A stretch of DNA of 21,701 nucleotides. Source: G713 sp034717835. GTDB lineage: Bacteria > Chloroflexota > Anaerolineae > B4-G1 > SLSP01. The DNA is taken from NCBI GenBank assembly GCA_034717835.1, contig JAYELZ010000058.1, positions 1-21,701 on the forward strand, in the 5' to 3' direction. The stretch's first letter is position 1, and each line of letters starts with the position of its first letter. The notes beneath the pieces are model-generated. The model had not been told where the DNA came from, ran no database searches, and saw only the letters and a program-made list of their open reading frames with translations. Shown here one piece after another: positions 1 through 7,388 of this stretch. Both the position numbers and the translations under genes were made by a program.

Positions 1-2121
1 GATCATAAAGGGACCAATATCACCGGTGCGCCGGACATGCGTGCCGCCGCAGAGCTCTTGGCTAAAGGGTGCGGAGATATCACCGACACGCACCACACGC
101 ACCACATCGCCATATTTCTCACCGAAGAGCGCGATAACGCCCTCTGCCAGCGCGTCGCGGTAATTCTCCTGCCGCGTGGTGACAGCGTAGTTCGCCAGCA
201 CTGCCCCGGTGACGATGCGTTCGATCTCGGCGCGCTGCTCCGGGGTCAACGGCGCGTTCTGATTGTAATCGAAGCGCAATCGTTCCGGCTCCACCCGTGA
301 GCCGGCCTGCGCTACGTGCGTGCCCAGCACGGCGCGGAGCGCGTGGTGCAGCAAGTGCGTGGCGGTATGGTTCCGCATGATAGCTTGACGGCGTTCTCGC
401 GCCACCACTGCCTGGACTGGGTCTCCTCGGCAGGGACTGCCGTGGACTACGCGCCCTAGATGGACTAGCAGCCCCGCGATTGGCTCACGGAGTTCCTCTA
501 CCTGGAACTCCCAACCCGGCCCGGTGATGCGCCCGGTATCACTCACCTGCCCACCAGATTCCACGTAGAAGTTGGTGCGATCCAGGACCAACTCCACCTC
601 CGCCCCTGGCGCGGCGCGCTCCAAAATGCGCTCCGGCCCCAACAGCCCAACCACCCGCGCGGAGATTTCCAGCGCGCCATGCGGAACGTGTGCTAACGTC
701 TGGGGGAGCGTGGCGGCCAACTGCGGATAAAGTTTCGCGTGCTCGTCGGCGGTCAGCTGGAACTCGCCGGACGCGCGCCCCCGGGCGCGCTGCTCTTCGC
801 GGGCCACGTGATACCCGGCCTCGTCAACGGTGAAGCCCTGCTCTCTGGCGATATCTCGCGTCACCTCCGGCGGCAAACCTAACGTATCGTGAAGGAAGAA
901 GATTTCTGGGCCGGGAATCTCGTTTTTTCCCGCCGCTTGGAGCGCGTTGATGAGCTCTGCCAGCCGGACCAATCCTTGATCCAACGTGCGCAAAAAACGC
1001 TCCTCTTCGGCCAAGATGGTGGCCTGGATGAAATCCGCCCGTTGCGGCAGTTCGGGGAACTGCGCGCCCATCATCTCAATCACCAGCGCGGCTAATTTCG
1101 CCATAAAAGGCTCCGTAAAGCCCAACTCGCGTCCAAAACGGACGGCGCGGCGCAGCACCATGCGCAGCACGTAACCGCGCCCGTCGTTAGCGGGCAGCAC
1201 CCCGTCCCCGGCGAGGAAGGTGCAGGCGCGGATGTGATCGGCAATGACGCGGTACGCGATGATGTGCGTCTCGCGTTCTGCGTCACTCTGCCCCACCATT
1301 TGCTGGGTCCGCTCGATGAGGGGCCAGAAGAGGTCAGTGCGGTAGTTGGAGTTGACGCCTTGCAACAACGCCACCAACCGCTCAAAACCCATGCCGGTAT
1401 CGACGTGCTGCGCCGGCAGCGGTTCCAAATCGCCTCCACCCTGGTTATTGTATTGGATAAAGACTAAGTTCCAGAGTTCGAGGAAACGCGCGCAGTCGCC
1501 GTTGACACGACAGACATGCCCGGGGACAGCCTGCTTGTCGCAAGCCTGCGGCCCCTGGTCATAATGGATCTCACTGCATGGCCCACAAGGGCCGGTATCA
1601 CCCATCTCCCAGAAGTTATCCCGGCGTCCGAAATCTAAAATATGCTCTGGCTCTATGGTGGTCTCCGTGTGCCAGAAGTTGGCGGCTTCGTCATCGCGGC
1701 CTAAAGTACCCAGATCATCTTTAAAGACGGTGGCCCAGAGTTTCTCCTCTTCCAGGCCATAAATACGGGTCAGCAGATCCCACGCCCAGCCGATGGCCTC
1801 TTTTTTGTAATAATCCCCGAAAGACCAGTTGCCCAACATCTCAAAGAACGTGTGATGGGTGCCGTCGCGGCCCACATCGTCCAGATCGTTATGCTTCCCG
1901 GCGACGCGCATACACTTCTGCGTATCGGTGGCGCGCGTGTAGGGGCGGCTACCCGTGCTCAAAAAAACATCCTTGAACTGGTTCATGCCGGCGTTGGTGA
2001 ACAACAACGTCGGGTCGTCTTGCGGCGCCAAACTGGCGCTCGGCACCACCGTATGCCCTTGCTGCTCAAAATACTCCAAGAAGCGCCGGCGGATCTCCGC
2101 GCTGGTTAATTTTTGACTCAT
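1..2121 (-). CDS. alaS: Alanyl-tRNA synthetase, 3' end missing (window edge)
   Basis: Charges tRNA-Ala with alanine in the cytoplasm. Reading from the ATG at 2121 to base 1 gives 707 uninterrupted codons; the family is usually about 870-900 residues, so roughly the last 170 (C-Ala domain) lie outside. The N-terminus has the class II catalytic core, including motif 1 (LLFTNAGMNQFKD) and the downstream FFEMLGNWSFGDYYKKE block. The editing domain keeps both zinc-binding signatures: HTATH (H585, H589) and CGGTH (C691, H695). The start is supported by GAAGGAG (complement of 2128-2134) six bases upstream. It is a housekeeping gene bordering the island and transcribed away from it. I see no frameshift. 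Family assignment is secure. Confidence 0.97.
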   Translation of the reverse strand, partial: MSQKLTSAEIRRRFLEYFEQQGHTVVPSASLAPQDDPTLLFTNAGMNQFKDVFLSTGSRPYTRATDTQKCMRVAGKHNDLDDVGRDGTHHTFFEMLGNWSFGDYYKKEAIGWAWDLLTRIYGLEEEKLWATVFKDDLGTLGRDDEAANFWHTETTIEPEHILDFGRRDNFWEMGDTGPCGPCSEIHYDQGPQACDKQAVPGHVCRVNGDCARFLELWNLVFIQYNNQGGGDLEPLPAQHVDTGMGFERLVALLQGVNSNYRTDLFWPLIERTQQMVGQSDAERETHIIAYRVIADHIRACTFLAGDGVLPANDGRGYVLRMVLRRAVRFGRELGFTEPFMAKLAALVIEMMGAQFPELPQRADFIQATILAEEERFLRTLDQGLVRLAELINALQAAGKNEIPGPEIFFLHDTLGLPPEVTRDIAREQGFTVDEAGYHVAREEQRARGRASGEFQLTADEHAKLYPQLAATLPQTLAHVPHGALEISARVVGLLGPERILERAAPGAEVELVLDRTNFYVESGGQVSDTGRITGPGWEFQVEELREPIAGLLVHLGRVVHGSPCRGDPVQAVVARERRQAIMRNHTATHLLHHALRAVLGTHVAQAGSRVEPERLRFDYNQNAPLTPEQRAEIERIVTGAVLANYAVTTRQENYRDALAEGVIALFGEKYGDVVRVVRVGDISAPFSQELCGGTHVRRTGDIGPFMI

Positions 2122-2140
2122 CTGCTACTCCTTCGAAAAT

Positions 2141-2307
2141 AGTCAGGTAGTCTTTAGTCCAGTAGTCAGGTAGTCGTTTTTTGTGCTGGGATAGTATGCG
2201 CCAGCATAGGACGTCTCGTCTCATAAGACGGTAGACGGTGCTAGGGAAATTGTAATGGAAAGAGGGGGAGTGTCAAATGGTAGACAGTAGACGGCAGACA
2301 GTAGCGG
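2141..2307. repeat. Short degenerate repeats in the alaS/SPFH divergent gap
   Basis: The 237-bp divergent gap holds two exact copies of AGTCAGGTAGTC (2141-2152 and 2164-2175). It also has a run of related GTAGAC(A/G)G words around 2228-2240 and 2279-2304. Small hairpins are also possible (TGCTGG 2184-2189 with CCAGCA 2201-2206; CGTCT 2217-2221 with AGACG 2226-2230). The words look like decayed, slippage-prone repeat DNA. I cannot assign a function. Confidence 0.5.
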
Positions 2308-2309
2308 TG

Positions 2310-2315
2310 TATAAT
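2310..2315 (+). promoter_or_regulatory. Probable -10 box for the SPFH gene
   Basis: A perfect TATAAT lies 43 bases before the SPFH start codon. The -35 candidate 16-17 bases upstream (GTAGAC/TAGACG region, 2287-2293) is poor, so the call rests on the -10 and position only. Confidence 0.35.
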
Positions 2316-2358
2316 CTCTTTGTGGGTCTAATAAATTAGGTAACAGAGGAGGCTTACC

Positions 2359-3213
2359 ATGAGAACAATCCATTCTTGGATTTACGCGTTGAAGCCCTAC
2401 GAGCGCGGGATCAAAGAGATATTTGGACGTTATACGGGGTTTGTAACTCCGGGATTGGGTTTCCAAATTCCGTTCGTCAACCTGGTGCGCGTGCGCGATA
2501 TTCGTGAGCATACGATGGATATCCCGCCACAGTCGGTAATCACTAAAGATAACGTGGAGATTTCAGTGGATGGCGTGATGTGGGTGCGTCCTCAGGGCGA
2601 TGAGAAGTCCATCAAACAGACCTTCTACAACATCGACAACTGGAAGATCGCGGTGGTGCGGCTGGCGATGACCAACTTGCGCCAGGAATTTGGCGATCTG
2701 ACGTTGGACGAGAGCTTAGTAGCTCGCGAGAGAATTGCCGCTAACTTGCAGTCAGCCCTCAACCTATTCACCGAGGAGTGGGGCTTGCTAGTCAGCAAGG
2801 TAGAGATCATGCTCATTGACCCCCCTGAAGATATCAAGATCGCCATGCACAAACAGAAGACAGCGGAGCAGGAGCGCCGCGCCATGCGCCTGCTGGCTAC
2901 CGGAAAATTCGAGGCCTCCGAGCAGGAGAAGCTGGCGGCCATCCAGCTGGCGGAAGGCAAGCGCGAGGCAGCCATCCGTCAGGCAGAGGGCGAGCGTGAG
3001 GCTTCCATCAAAGTCGCGGAGGGCAAAGCCCAGGCGATCAAACTGGTCAACGAGGCGGCCCAGAAATACTTCTGTGGCAATGCCCAGATTTTGCGCCAGT
3101 TAGAGACCACCGAGGCTTCCTTGCGCAATAATGCCAAGATCATCATCACCCAAGAAGGCATCAGCCCGCAACTCCTCTTGGGCAGTCTACCGGTGACGCT
3201 TTCCAAAGAGTAA
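2359..3213 (+). CDS. SPFH/Band 7 domain protein without a membrane anchor
   Basis: A 284-residue protein of the stomatin/prohibitin/flotillin superfamily. The SPFH domain runs from about residue 10 to 170 (YTGFVTPGLGFQIPFVN, then VITKDNVEISVDGVMWVRP, then RQEFGDLTLDE). A coiled coil of AEGKREA-type repeats follows (about 165-232), then a C-terminal segment resembling flotillin/stomatin oligomer tails. Most relatives begin with a transmembrane helix; here the first 25 residues (MRTIHSWIYALKPYERGIKE) have no such hydrophobic stretch, so the protein is probably cytosolic or peripheral. AGAGGAGG at 2345-2352 sits six bases before the ATG. It is monocistronic, between a -10 candidate and a strong terminator. 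Its role is unknown; the link to the adjacent CRISPR genes is only positional. Confidence 0.9.
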   Translation: MRTIHSWIYALKPYERGIKEIFGRYTGFVTPGLGFQIPFVNLVRVRDIREHTMDIPPQSVITKDNVEISVDGVMWVRPQGDEKSIKQTFYNIDNWKIAVVRLAMTNLRQEFGDLTLDESLVARERIAANLQSALNLFTEEWGLLVSKVEIMLIDPPEDIKIAMHKQKTAEQERRAMRLLATGKFEASEQEKLAAIQLAEGKREAAIRQAEGEREASIKVAEGKAQAIKLVNEAAQKYFCGNAQILRQLETTEASLRNNAKIIITQEGISPQLLLGSLPVTLSKE

Positions 3214-3233
3214 CACCAAGTAACCAGTTCATT

Positions 3234-3269
3234 AAAGCCGCTAAGAGGGCAACCCTCTTAGCGGCTTTT
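3234..3269 (+). terminator. Strong intrinsic terminator after the SPFH gene
   Basis: A perfect 16-bp stem (3234-3249 with 3253-3268) with a 3-base loop (CAA), ending in TTTT. The left arm starts with AAA, so the hairpin could also stop transcription from the opposite strand, that is, the csx3 gene ending at 3370. The remaining 100 bases up to 3370 hold nothing I recognise. Confidence 0.88.
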
Positions 3270-3369
3270 ACGTTGACTGGTCGTGCGGCGCAGGCAGTAA
3301 TTTTTTGACAATTACCCCGCTCGTGCTACATTCCATGCCGGCTTGGGGCAATTGGTAGAGTGGTTTACA

Positions 3370-4524
3370 TCAGCGACCAATACCTTGAAGACAATCCCCC
3401 AGTGTATAAGCTGACGTATTAGAGTACACCACAATAGCACCTTGCAGTTGGGGTTGGTAAACTGCAATCCAGGGATGGTTTTGATATGTACGGACCAAAC
3501 TGGTATAGAGCCAGTACGGTAATCTACCACCCAGAATTACACCACGGTTAGACGGCAGTGTGGGCACGAGCAGTTGGGGTAACTGATCATAGCTCAGATA
3601 AGTTTGCAGGATGCGACAATCTAAATATACACCATCCTCTAAAGGATGCTGTCGAATTTGGAGCGGTTGTGTGGAGGATTCTCCAAACGGCAACGTTTGG
3701 GCTTGAACCCAGCCTAGGCGGGGATCAAATTGGGAGAAGGGTGCGGGAAGGGTTAACAGCGATACTGCAGTGTAGATCCAATTGGTGCCACGTCCGTACA
3801 GGCCCAGCGGCGTGGCTGCTGGTAGGTAATTAAGGATTGCCGAGAGATGATGTGGCTTCCATTGTGGTTTTTGGCCTACACGGGGGACATCAAATGTGCG
3901 TGCCAGACGTAGCAAATCAATGACCAATTCTGCTTTACAGAGTCTCTCATGAATACGGAACAATGCGCGTGGCTCATAGTCAAATAACAACACCACTTTT
4001 TCAACTAAAGCCTCAAAAACCGGGCCGCTGGCGGTGTGACGCCGTTCCAGACCGGTAAGCACTCCCTCTAGCACCGGAGTTGATTTAATGATGATATCCT
4101 TATCTTGAAGTGCAGAAGTGAGATCTGCCAGGCGCGGTAAGGCATGGCGGGCGCTGAGTTCACGCCAATACGCGCGGGAAGTTCCCTCAGGGGTAAGTAA
4201 AATCGCGTGGGTGCAATAGTCGAAGATGCGTTCTTGTGCCGGCGTAGGGCGACCTCCCATATCCACCAACAGCGGCAAGTGCCGGTTGCGTAGGCTTTGG
4301 CAAACAAAATCAGTAAAAGCAGCTGTAAAGTCACCCTTATACCGTAATTCACGCACCAATTTCTGGTCAATTTCATTGCTCCAATCCCCTTCACCGTCTG
4401 GAGCGGCGCGAATGACATAATGCTGGATGCCGCGCTGGCGGAGAGCGTGGGTCAAACTGTAGGTAAGTACGGATTTTCCACTGTGGGGCGGGCCACCAAT
4501 GAGAATTGCAGGGAACTGTGCCAT
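3370..4524 (-). CDS. csx3: Csx3-type CRISPR protein fused to an N-terminal P-loop ATPase
   Basis: Csx3 (Crn3) proteins bind and linearise cyclic tetra-adenylate made by type III Cas10, switching signalling off; fusions to an AAA/P-loop domain are a known variant. Residues 7-18 contain a Walker A (GGPPHSGKS, K17), with LLVDMGG (85-91) as a Walker B candidate; the ATPase spans about 1-185. The C-terminal Csx3 domain is about 285-384 (GVILGGRLPYW 328-338, WIAVYQPQLQG 352-362). Compared from memory with archaeal Csx3 (KYHHTPFVAVYDPRLG), the catalytic His and Asp positions are both Gln or Asn here. Residues about 222-275 look like a second degenerate copy (LYGRGTNWIY, then FDPRLGWV). The ATG at 4524 has AAGGA 12 bases upstream, a long spacing. 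It is divergent from the CARF-HTH gene. Csx3 identity is well supported; activity is not. Confidence 0.88.
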   Translation of the reverse strand: MAQFPAILIGGPPHSGKSVLTYSLTHALRQRGIQHYVIRAAPDGEGDWSNEIDQKLVRELRYKGDFTAAFTDFVCQSLRNRHLPLLVDMGGRPTPAQERIFDYCTHAILLTPEGTSRAYWRELSARHALPRLADLTSALQDKDIIIKSTPVLEGVLTGLERRHTASGPVFEALVEKVVLLFDYEPRALFRIHERLCKAELVIDLLRLARTFDVPRVGQKPQWKPHHLSAILNYLPAATPLGLYGRGTNWIYTAVSLLTLPAPFSQFDPRLGWVQAQTLPFGESSTQPLQIRQHPLEDGVYLDCRILQTYLSYDQLPQLLVPTLPSNRGVILGGRLPYWLYTSLVRTYQNHPWIAVYQPQLQGAIVVYSNTSAYTLGDCLQGIGR

Positions 4525-4567
4525 ATATCTAGCGTATCCTTTCTTTTAGAGCTGGAGGAAATTTAAC

Positions 4568-5449
4568 ATGTTCACATTATCATACGTTATGCTGGCTACC
4601 CTGGGCGGTCAGCCACAAGTGGTGACATTTGCCCTGGATGATTTGCTCCGGCGCGGATTTGCCATTCGCCGAGTCTTAGTCTTACACCTCATGCCACCCG
4701 AAGCTGCTCCACGTATTCAACGGGCCATGGAAAAACTGACTGCCGAGTTCTCCACCCCTACTTACGCCGGACATCCCTGCCGTTTGGAATTTTTGCCGGT
4801 GCGCAGCGCCGGGCAGCGGCTCGACGATATTCGCGACGCAGCCACGGCCAATGCTGCGTGGAGCAGCATCTATACCCAAATCGCCGGCCTGAAAGCCCAG
4901 GGACTCCATCTGCACGTCTGTATCTCCGGCGGGCGCAGGATGCTGGCCTTACTGGCCATGTCAGCAGCCATGTTGCACTTTGATCACGACGACTGTCTCT
5001 GGCACATGTACACTCCGCAGCCTTTCTTGGAGCGCGCCCATGATGGCGCCGTGATGCATGCCCAACCTGCAGATGGCGTGCATTTGATCCAGGTGCCGTT
5101 GGCCCCGTGGGGAGCGTACTTTCCCGGCTTGCGCGCGCTGGCCCAAATACCGCCTGCAGAAGAAATCGTAGCCCAAACGCGCCAACTGGAAAGTACTGAG
5201 CGCCACCGTTGCCAGACGGTCGTGAAACACCTCACCCCGCGCCAACTTGATACCTTGCGGGCCTTTGCGACAGGGAAAAATCCGCAAGAAGTCGCCGAGT
5301 CGCTCTACGTCACCGTCAAAACCATCCATGCCCACAAAACCGTGATTTTGGCCGAGTGTCGCAATTCCTGGCAACTTCCCGAAGATGAATGGTTGACGTA
5401 CCATTTTTTGTACGAGAAGTTCAATCGCTATTGGCAACACGAATTGTGA
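4568..5449 (+). CDS. CARF-domain (NE0113/Csx14-like) protein with C-terminal LuxR-type HTH
   Basis: Residues 1-190 form a CARF-type Rossmann domain: TLGGQPQVVTFALDDLL near the N-terminus, then LHLHVCISGGRRMLALL (113-129), the loop-and-helix usually facing cyclic oligoadenylate, then WHMYTP and VPLAPWGAYFP. This pattern matches the NE0113 family, annotated as CRISPR-associated ring nuclease. Residues about 221-270 form a GerE/LuxR helix-turn-helix (LTPRQLDTLRAFATGKNPQEVAESL, split here as LTPRQLDTL and PQEVAESLYVTVKTIHAHK). The combination suggests a transcription regulator that senses, and may degrade, cOA. GGAGGAA at 4554-4560 is seven bases before the ATG. It starts 43 bp from csx3 in the opposite direction and precedes the Cmr operon. 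Targets and catalytic activity are not visible in the sequence. Confidence 0.85.
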   Translation: MFTLSYVMLATLGGQPQVVTFALDDLLRRGFAIRRVLVLHLMPPEAAPRIQRAMEKLTAEFSTPTYAGHPCRLEFLPVRSAGQRLDDIRDAATANAAWSSIYTQIAGLKAQGLHLHVCISGGRRMLALLAMSAAMLHFDHDDCLWHMYTPQPFLERAHDGAVMHAQPADGVHLIQVPLAPWGAYFPGLRALAQIPPAEEIVAQTRQLESTERHRCQTVVKHLTPRQLDTLRAFATGKNPQEVAESLYVTVKTIHAHKTVILAECRNSWQLPEDEWLTYHFLYEKFNRYWQHEL

Positions 5450-5544
5450 ATAGCATAGCATGAAGGGGGGTGGAAAACATTGGAAAGAGTGCTAAGATTT
5501 TTGAGAGAGGGTTCTATGGTGGGATGTAGACTTGAGATATATAC

Positions 5545-5574
5545 TTGAGGAAGGTTAATAAGGGAGGGGATAAT
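5545..5574 (+). promoter_or_regulatory. Candidate promoter of the Cmr operon
   Basis: TTGAGG (5545-5550) and GATAAT (5569-5574) are separated by 18 bases, about 95 bases before cas10. A second TTGAG word (5532) lies just upstream. No terminator is visible after the CARF-HTH gene, so read-through from it is also possible. The 220-bp leader is purine-rich and otherwise unexplained. Confidence 0.3.
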
Positions 5575-5669
5575 GCATGAAGTGATGAGTAGGTAAGATT
5601 GGTACTCGGTAAGTATGCTTTGTTCAAGTTAGACAGAAGTGATCCTTATGTGGGATTGGGGGAGGCGTT

Positions 5670-7388
5670 ATGGATAAAACTAACAGTTATTTATTTGTCT
5701 GTGCAATCGGGCCCGTGCAGGACTTCATCGCTACGGCGCGAACCAGCCACGATCTTGAGTTTGGCTCTTGGCTACTTAGTGAGCTTTCAAAAGCAGGGGC
5801 TAGGGAACTTTCAGCAGCCCCGCAGCAGCTCATTTTCCCTGCACCAGGGCAAAATTTAGAACGAGGTTCGAAATTGAGTGTAGCCAACAAGATTATCGCT
5901 GTAATTGAAGATAGTCCTGGCAAGATCGGAACAAACGTCAAGCGAGCTGTAGAACAGCGGTTAACGCACATATACCGAGAAACCTACAAGAAGTTCAAGG
6001 GACGTATAGATCGTGAACTTGCTGAAGAACAACTGCGGGACTTACTGGAATTCTACTGGGTCAGCGTTCCTTACCCTGATGAGCGAGAATACAAACTCGT
6101 ACGGGCACAAGCAGAGGCCTTACTTGCGGCGCGCAAGAATACCCGTGACTTTGAGCCCCACAATGGGCCAGAGGGGCTTCCTAAATCCTCGCTAGATGGA
6201 GTACGCGAATCGGTGTTACAAGATACCGCTAAATCCTTAGGTGGTGAAGACGCTTTTTATGACGCTTATCACGCTGGGCAAGGCGAGATTCTCTCCGGTG
6301 TGGATCTTCTCAAGCGTTGGGGCAAAAATGAGTTGCGTGATTTTGAGAGCACAACCGATCTAGCGGCAGTTCCCTTTCTGATCAAGTTGGGAGAGAAGAA
6401 GGAAAGTCTGGTTCAGGATATCAGAACCATGTTGGCGGGTTATACAAGTCAGCCAGAAACCGAAGGCGCTATGGTCTACGTAGAGCGACTGGTACAGTTG
6501 ATTGCCGACAAAGACAAACGTGGTGAGTTCCGGAAACAATTTGTCAAGATATTCAAAAATGAGGGGATTAATTATCGCCCCAGCCCCTATTATGCTCTAT
6601 TGTTGGCTGATGGGGACAATATGGGCAAGTTACTTGACGCGCAGGATAGCATGGAGAAGCACCAGGATTTTTCGCGGAAATTAAGTGCGTTTGCCCAGAG
6701 AGCTAAGAGTATCATTAAAAATCATGGAGGCGTGCCGGTTTATGTGGGCGGCGATGACGTGATGACCTACCTGCCCTTGCATACTGCGCTAAAGTGCATT
6801 TCTGCTCTGAATACTGAATTCAGTCAAGCAATGCAAGTTTTTTCGTTCTCGGATGATGAGAGGCGACACTTGCCGTCGCTTTCCGGGGGCTTGATCATCG
6901 CGCACCATCTTACTCCGTTGAATAATGTGCTAGATCTGGCTCGGCAAGCGGAAAAACAGGCTAAAAGCGTTCCGGGGAAAAATGCGTTGGTGGTCATCTC
7001 AAGTAAGCGCGGTGGTGTGAATCGGATAGCAAGCGCCAAGTTGAATGCGCTGATTGAACGGATGGAAGTTCTGATTGAATACGCGCGGCAAAAACAAATC
7101 AGCACTGGGACGGCCTATGAGCTTCAGAAACTGCACCAGGAGTTGAGCCATACCGCACTCTCACCAGAAGCCTTTCAGCGTGAAGCTCTGCGCATCATCC
7201 AGCGCAAACATAAAGGGGGCAGCGAGCGAGAAGTTCAGCAAGAAGTTCGGCAGAAGTTTGAAGCGTGGTTCAAAGACAAAGAGTTGGCCCTGGACGAGCT
7301 AGCCCAGGAAATGATCATCGCTGGCGAATTTGTTGGGGCCTATGACATGGCGGATATCGCTATGGTCGAAAAGGAGGTGCAAGTATGA
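5670..7388 (+). CDS. cas10: Type III-B Cas10/Cmr2, cyclase intact, no HD domain
   Basis: The large subunit of the Cmr complex, 572 residues. It begins directly with the Cmr2 signature (GPVQDFIATARTSHDLEFGSWLL, residues 14-36) rather than an HD nuclease domain, and is well short of the roughly 870 residues of archaeal Cmr2. Two palm motifs are complete: LADGDNMG (312-319, metal-binding Asp) and the cyclase VYVGGDD (357-363). Established knowledge of the family predicts synthesis of cyclic oligoadenylates from ATP when target RNA binds, without Cas10 ssDNase activity. GGAGG (5661-5665) is four bases before the ATG. The stop overlaps the cmr3 start by four bases (ATGA), indicating translational coupling at the head of the operon. 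Confidence 0.95.
   Translation: MDKTNSYLFVCAIGPVQDFIATARTSHDLEFGSWLLSELSKAGARELSAAPQQLIFPAPGQNLERGSKLSVANKIIAVIEDSPGKIGTNVKRAVEQRLTHIYRETYKKFKGRIDRELAEEQLRDLLEFYWVSVPYPDEREYKLVRAQAEALLAARKNTRDFEPHNGPEGLPKSSLDGVRESVLQDTAKSLGGEDAFYDAYHAGQGEILSGVDLLKRWGKNELRDFESTTDLAAVPFLIKLGEKKESLVQDIRTMLAGYTSQPETEGAMVYVERLVQLIADKDKRGEFRKQFVKIFKNEGINYRPSPYYALLLADGDNMGKLLDAQDSMEKHQDFSRKLSAFAQRAKSIIKNHGGVPVYVGGDDVMTYLPLHTALKCISALNTEFSQAMQVFSFSDDERRHLPSLSGGLIIAHHLTPLNNVLDLARQAEKQAKSVPGKNALVVISSKRGGVNRIASAKLNALIERMEVLIEYARQKQISTGTAYELQKLHQELSHTALSPEAFQREALRIIQRKHKGGSEREVQQEVRQKFEAWFKDKELALDELAQEMIIAGEFVGAYDMADIAMVEKEVQV

Noticed and set aside
3340..3400. tRNA-like word GGTAGAGTGG near the csx3 3' end
   Set aside because: No acceptor stem, anticodon arm or T-arm could be matched around it, and it runs into the csx3 coding end.
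5573..5596. Seven-codon reading frame with GGGAGGGG upstream
   Set aside because: Too short to support as a gene; chance ATG after a purine-rich run is likely.
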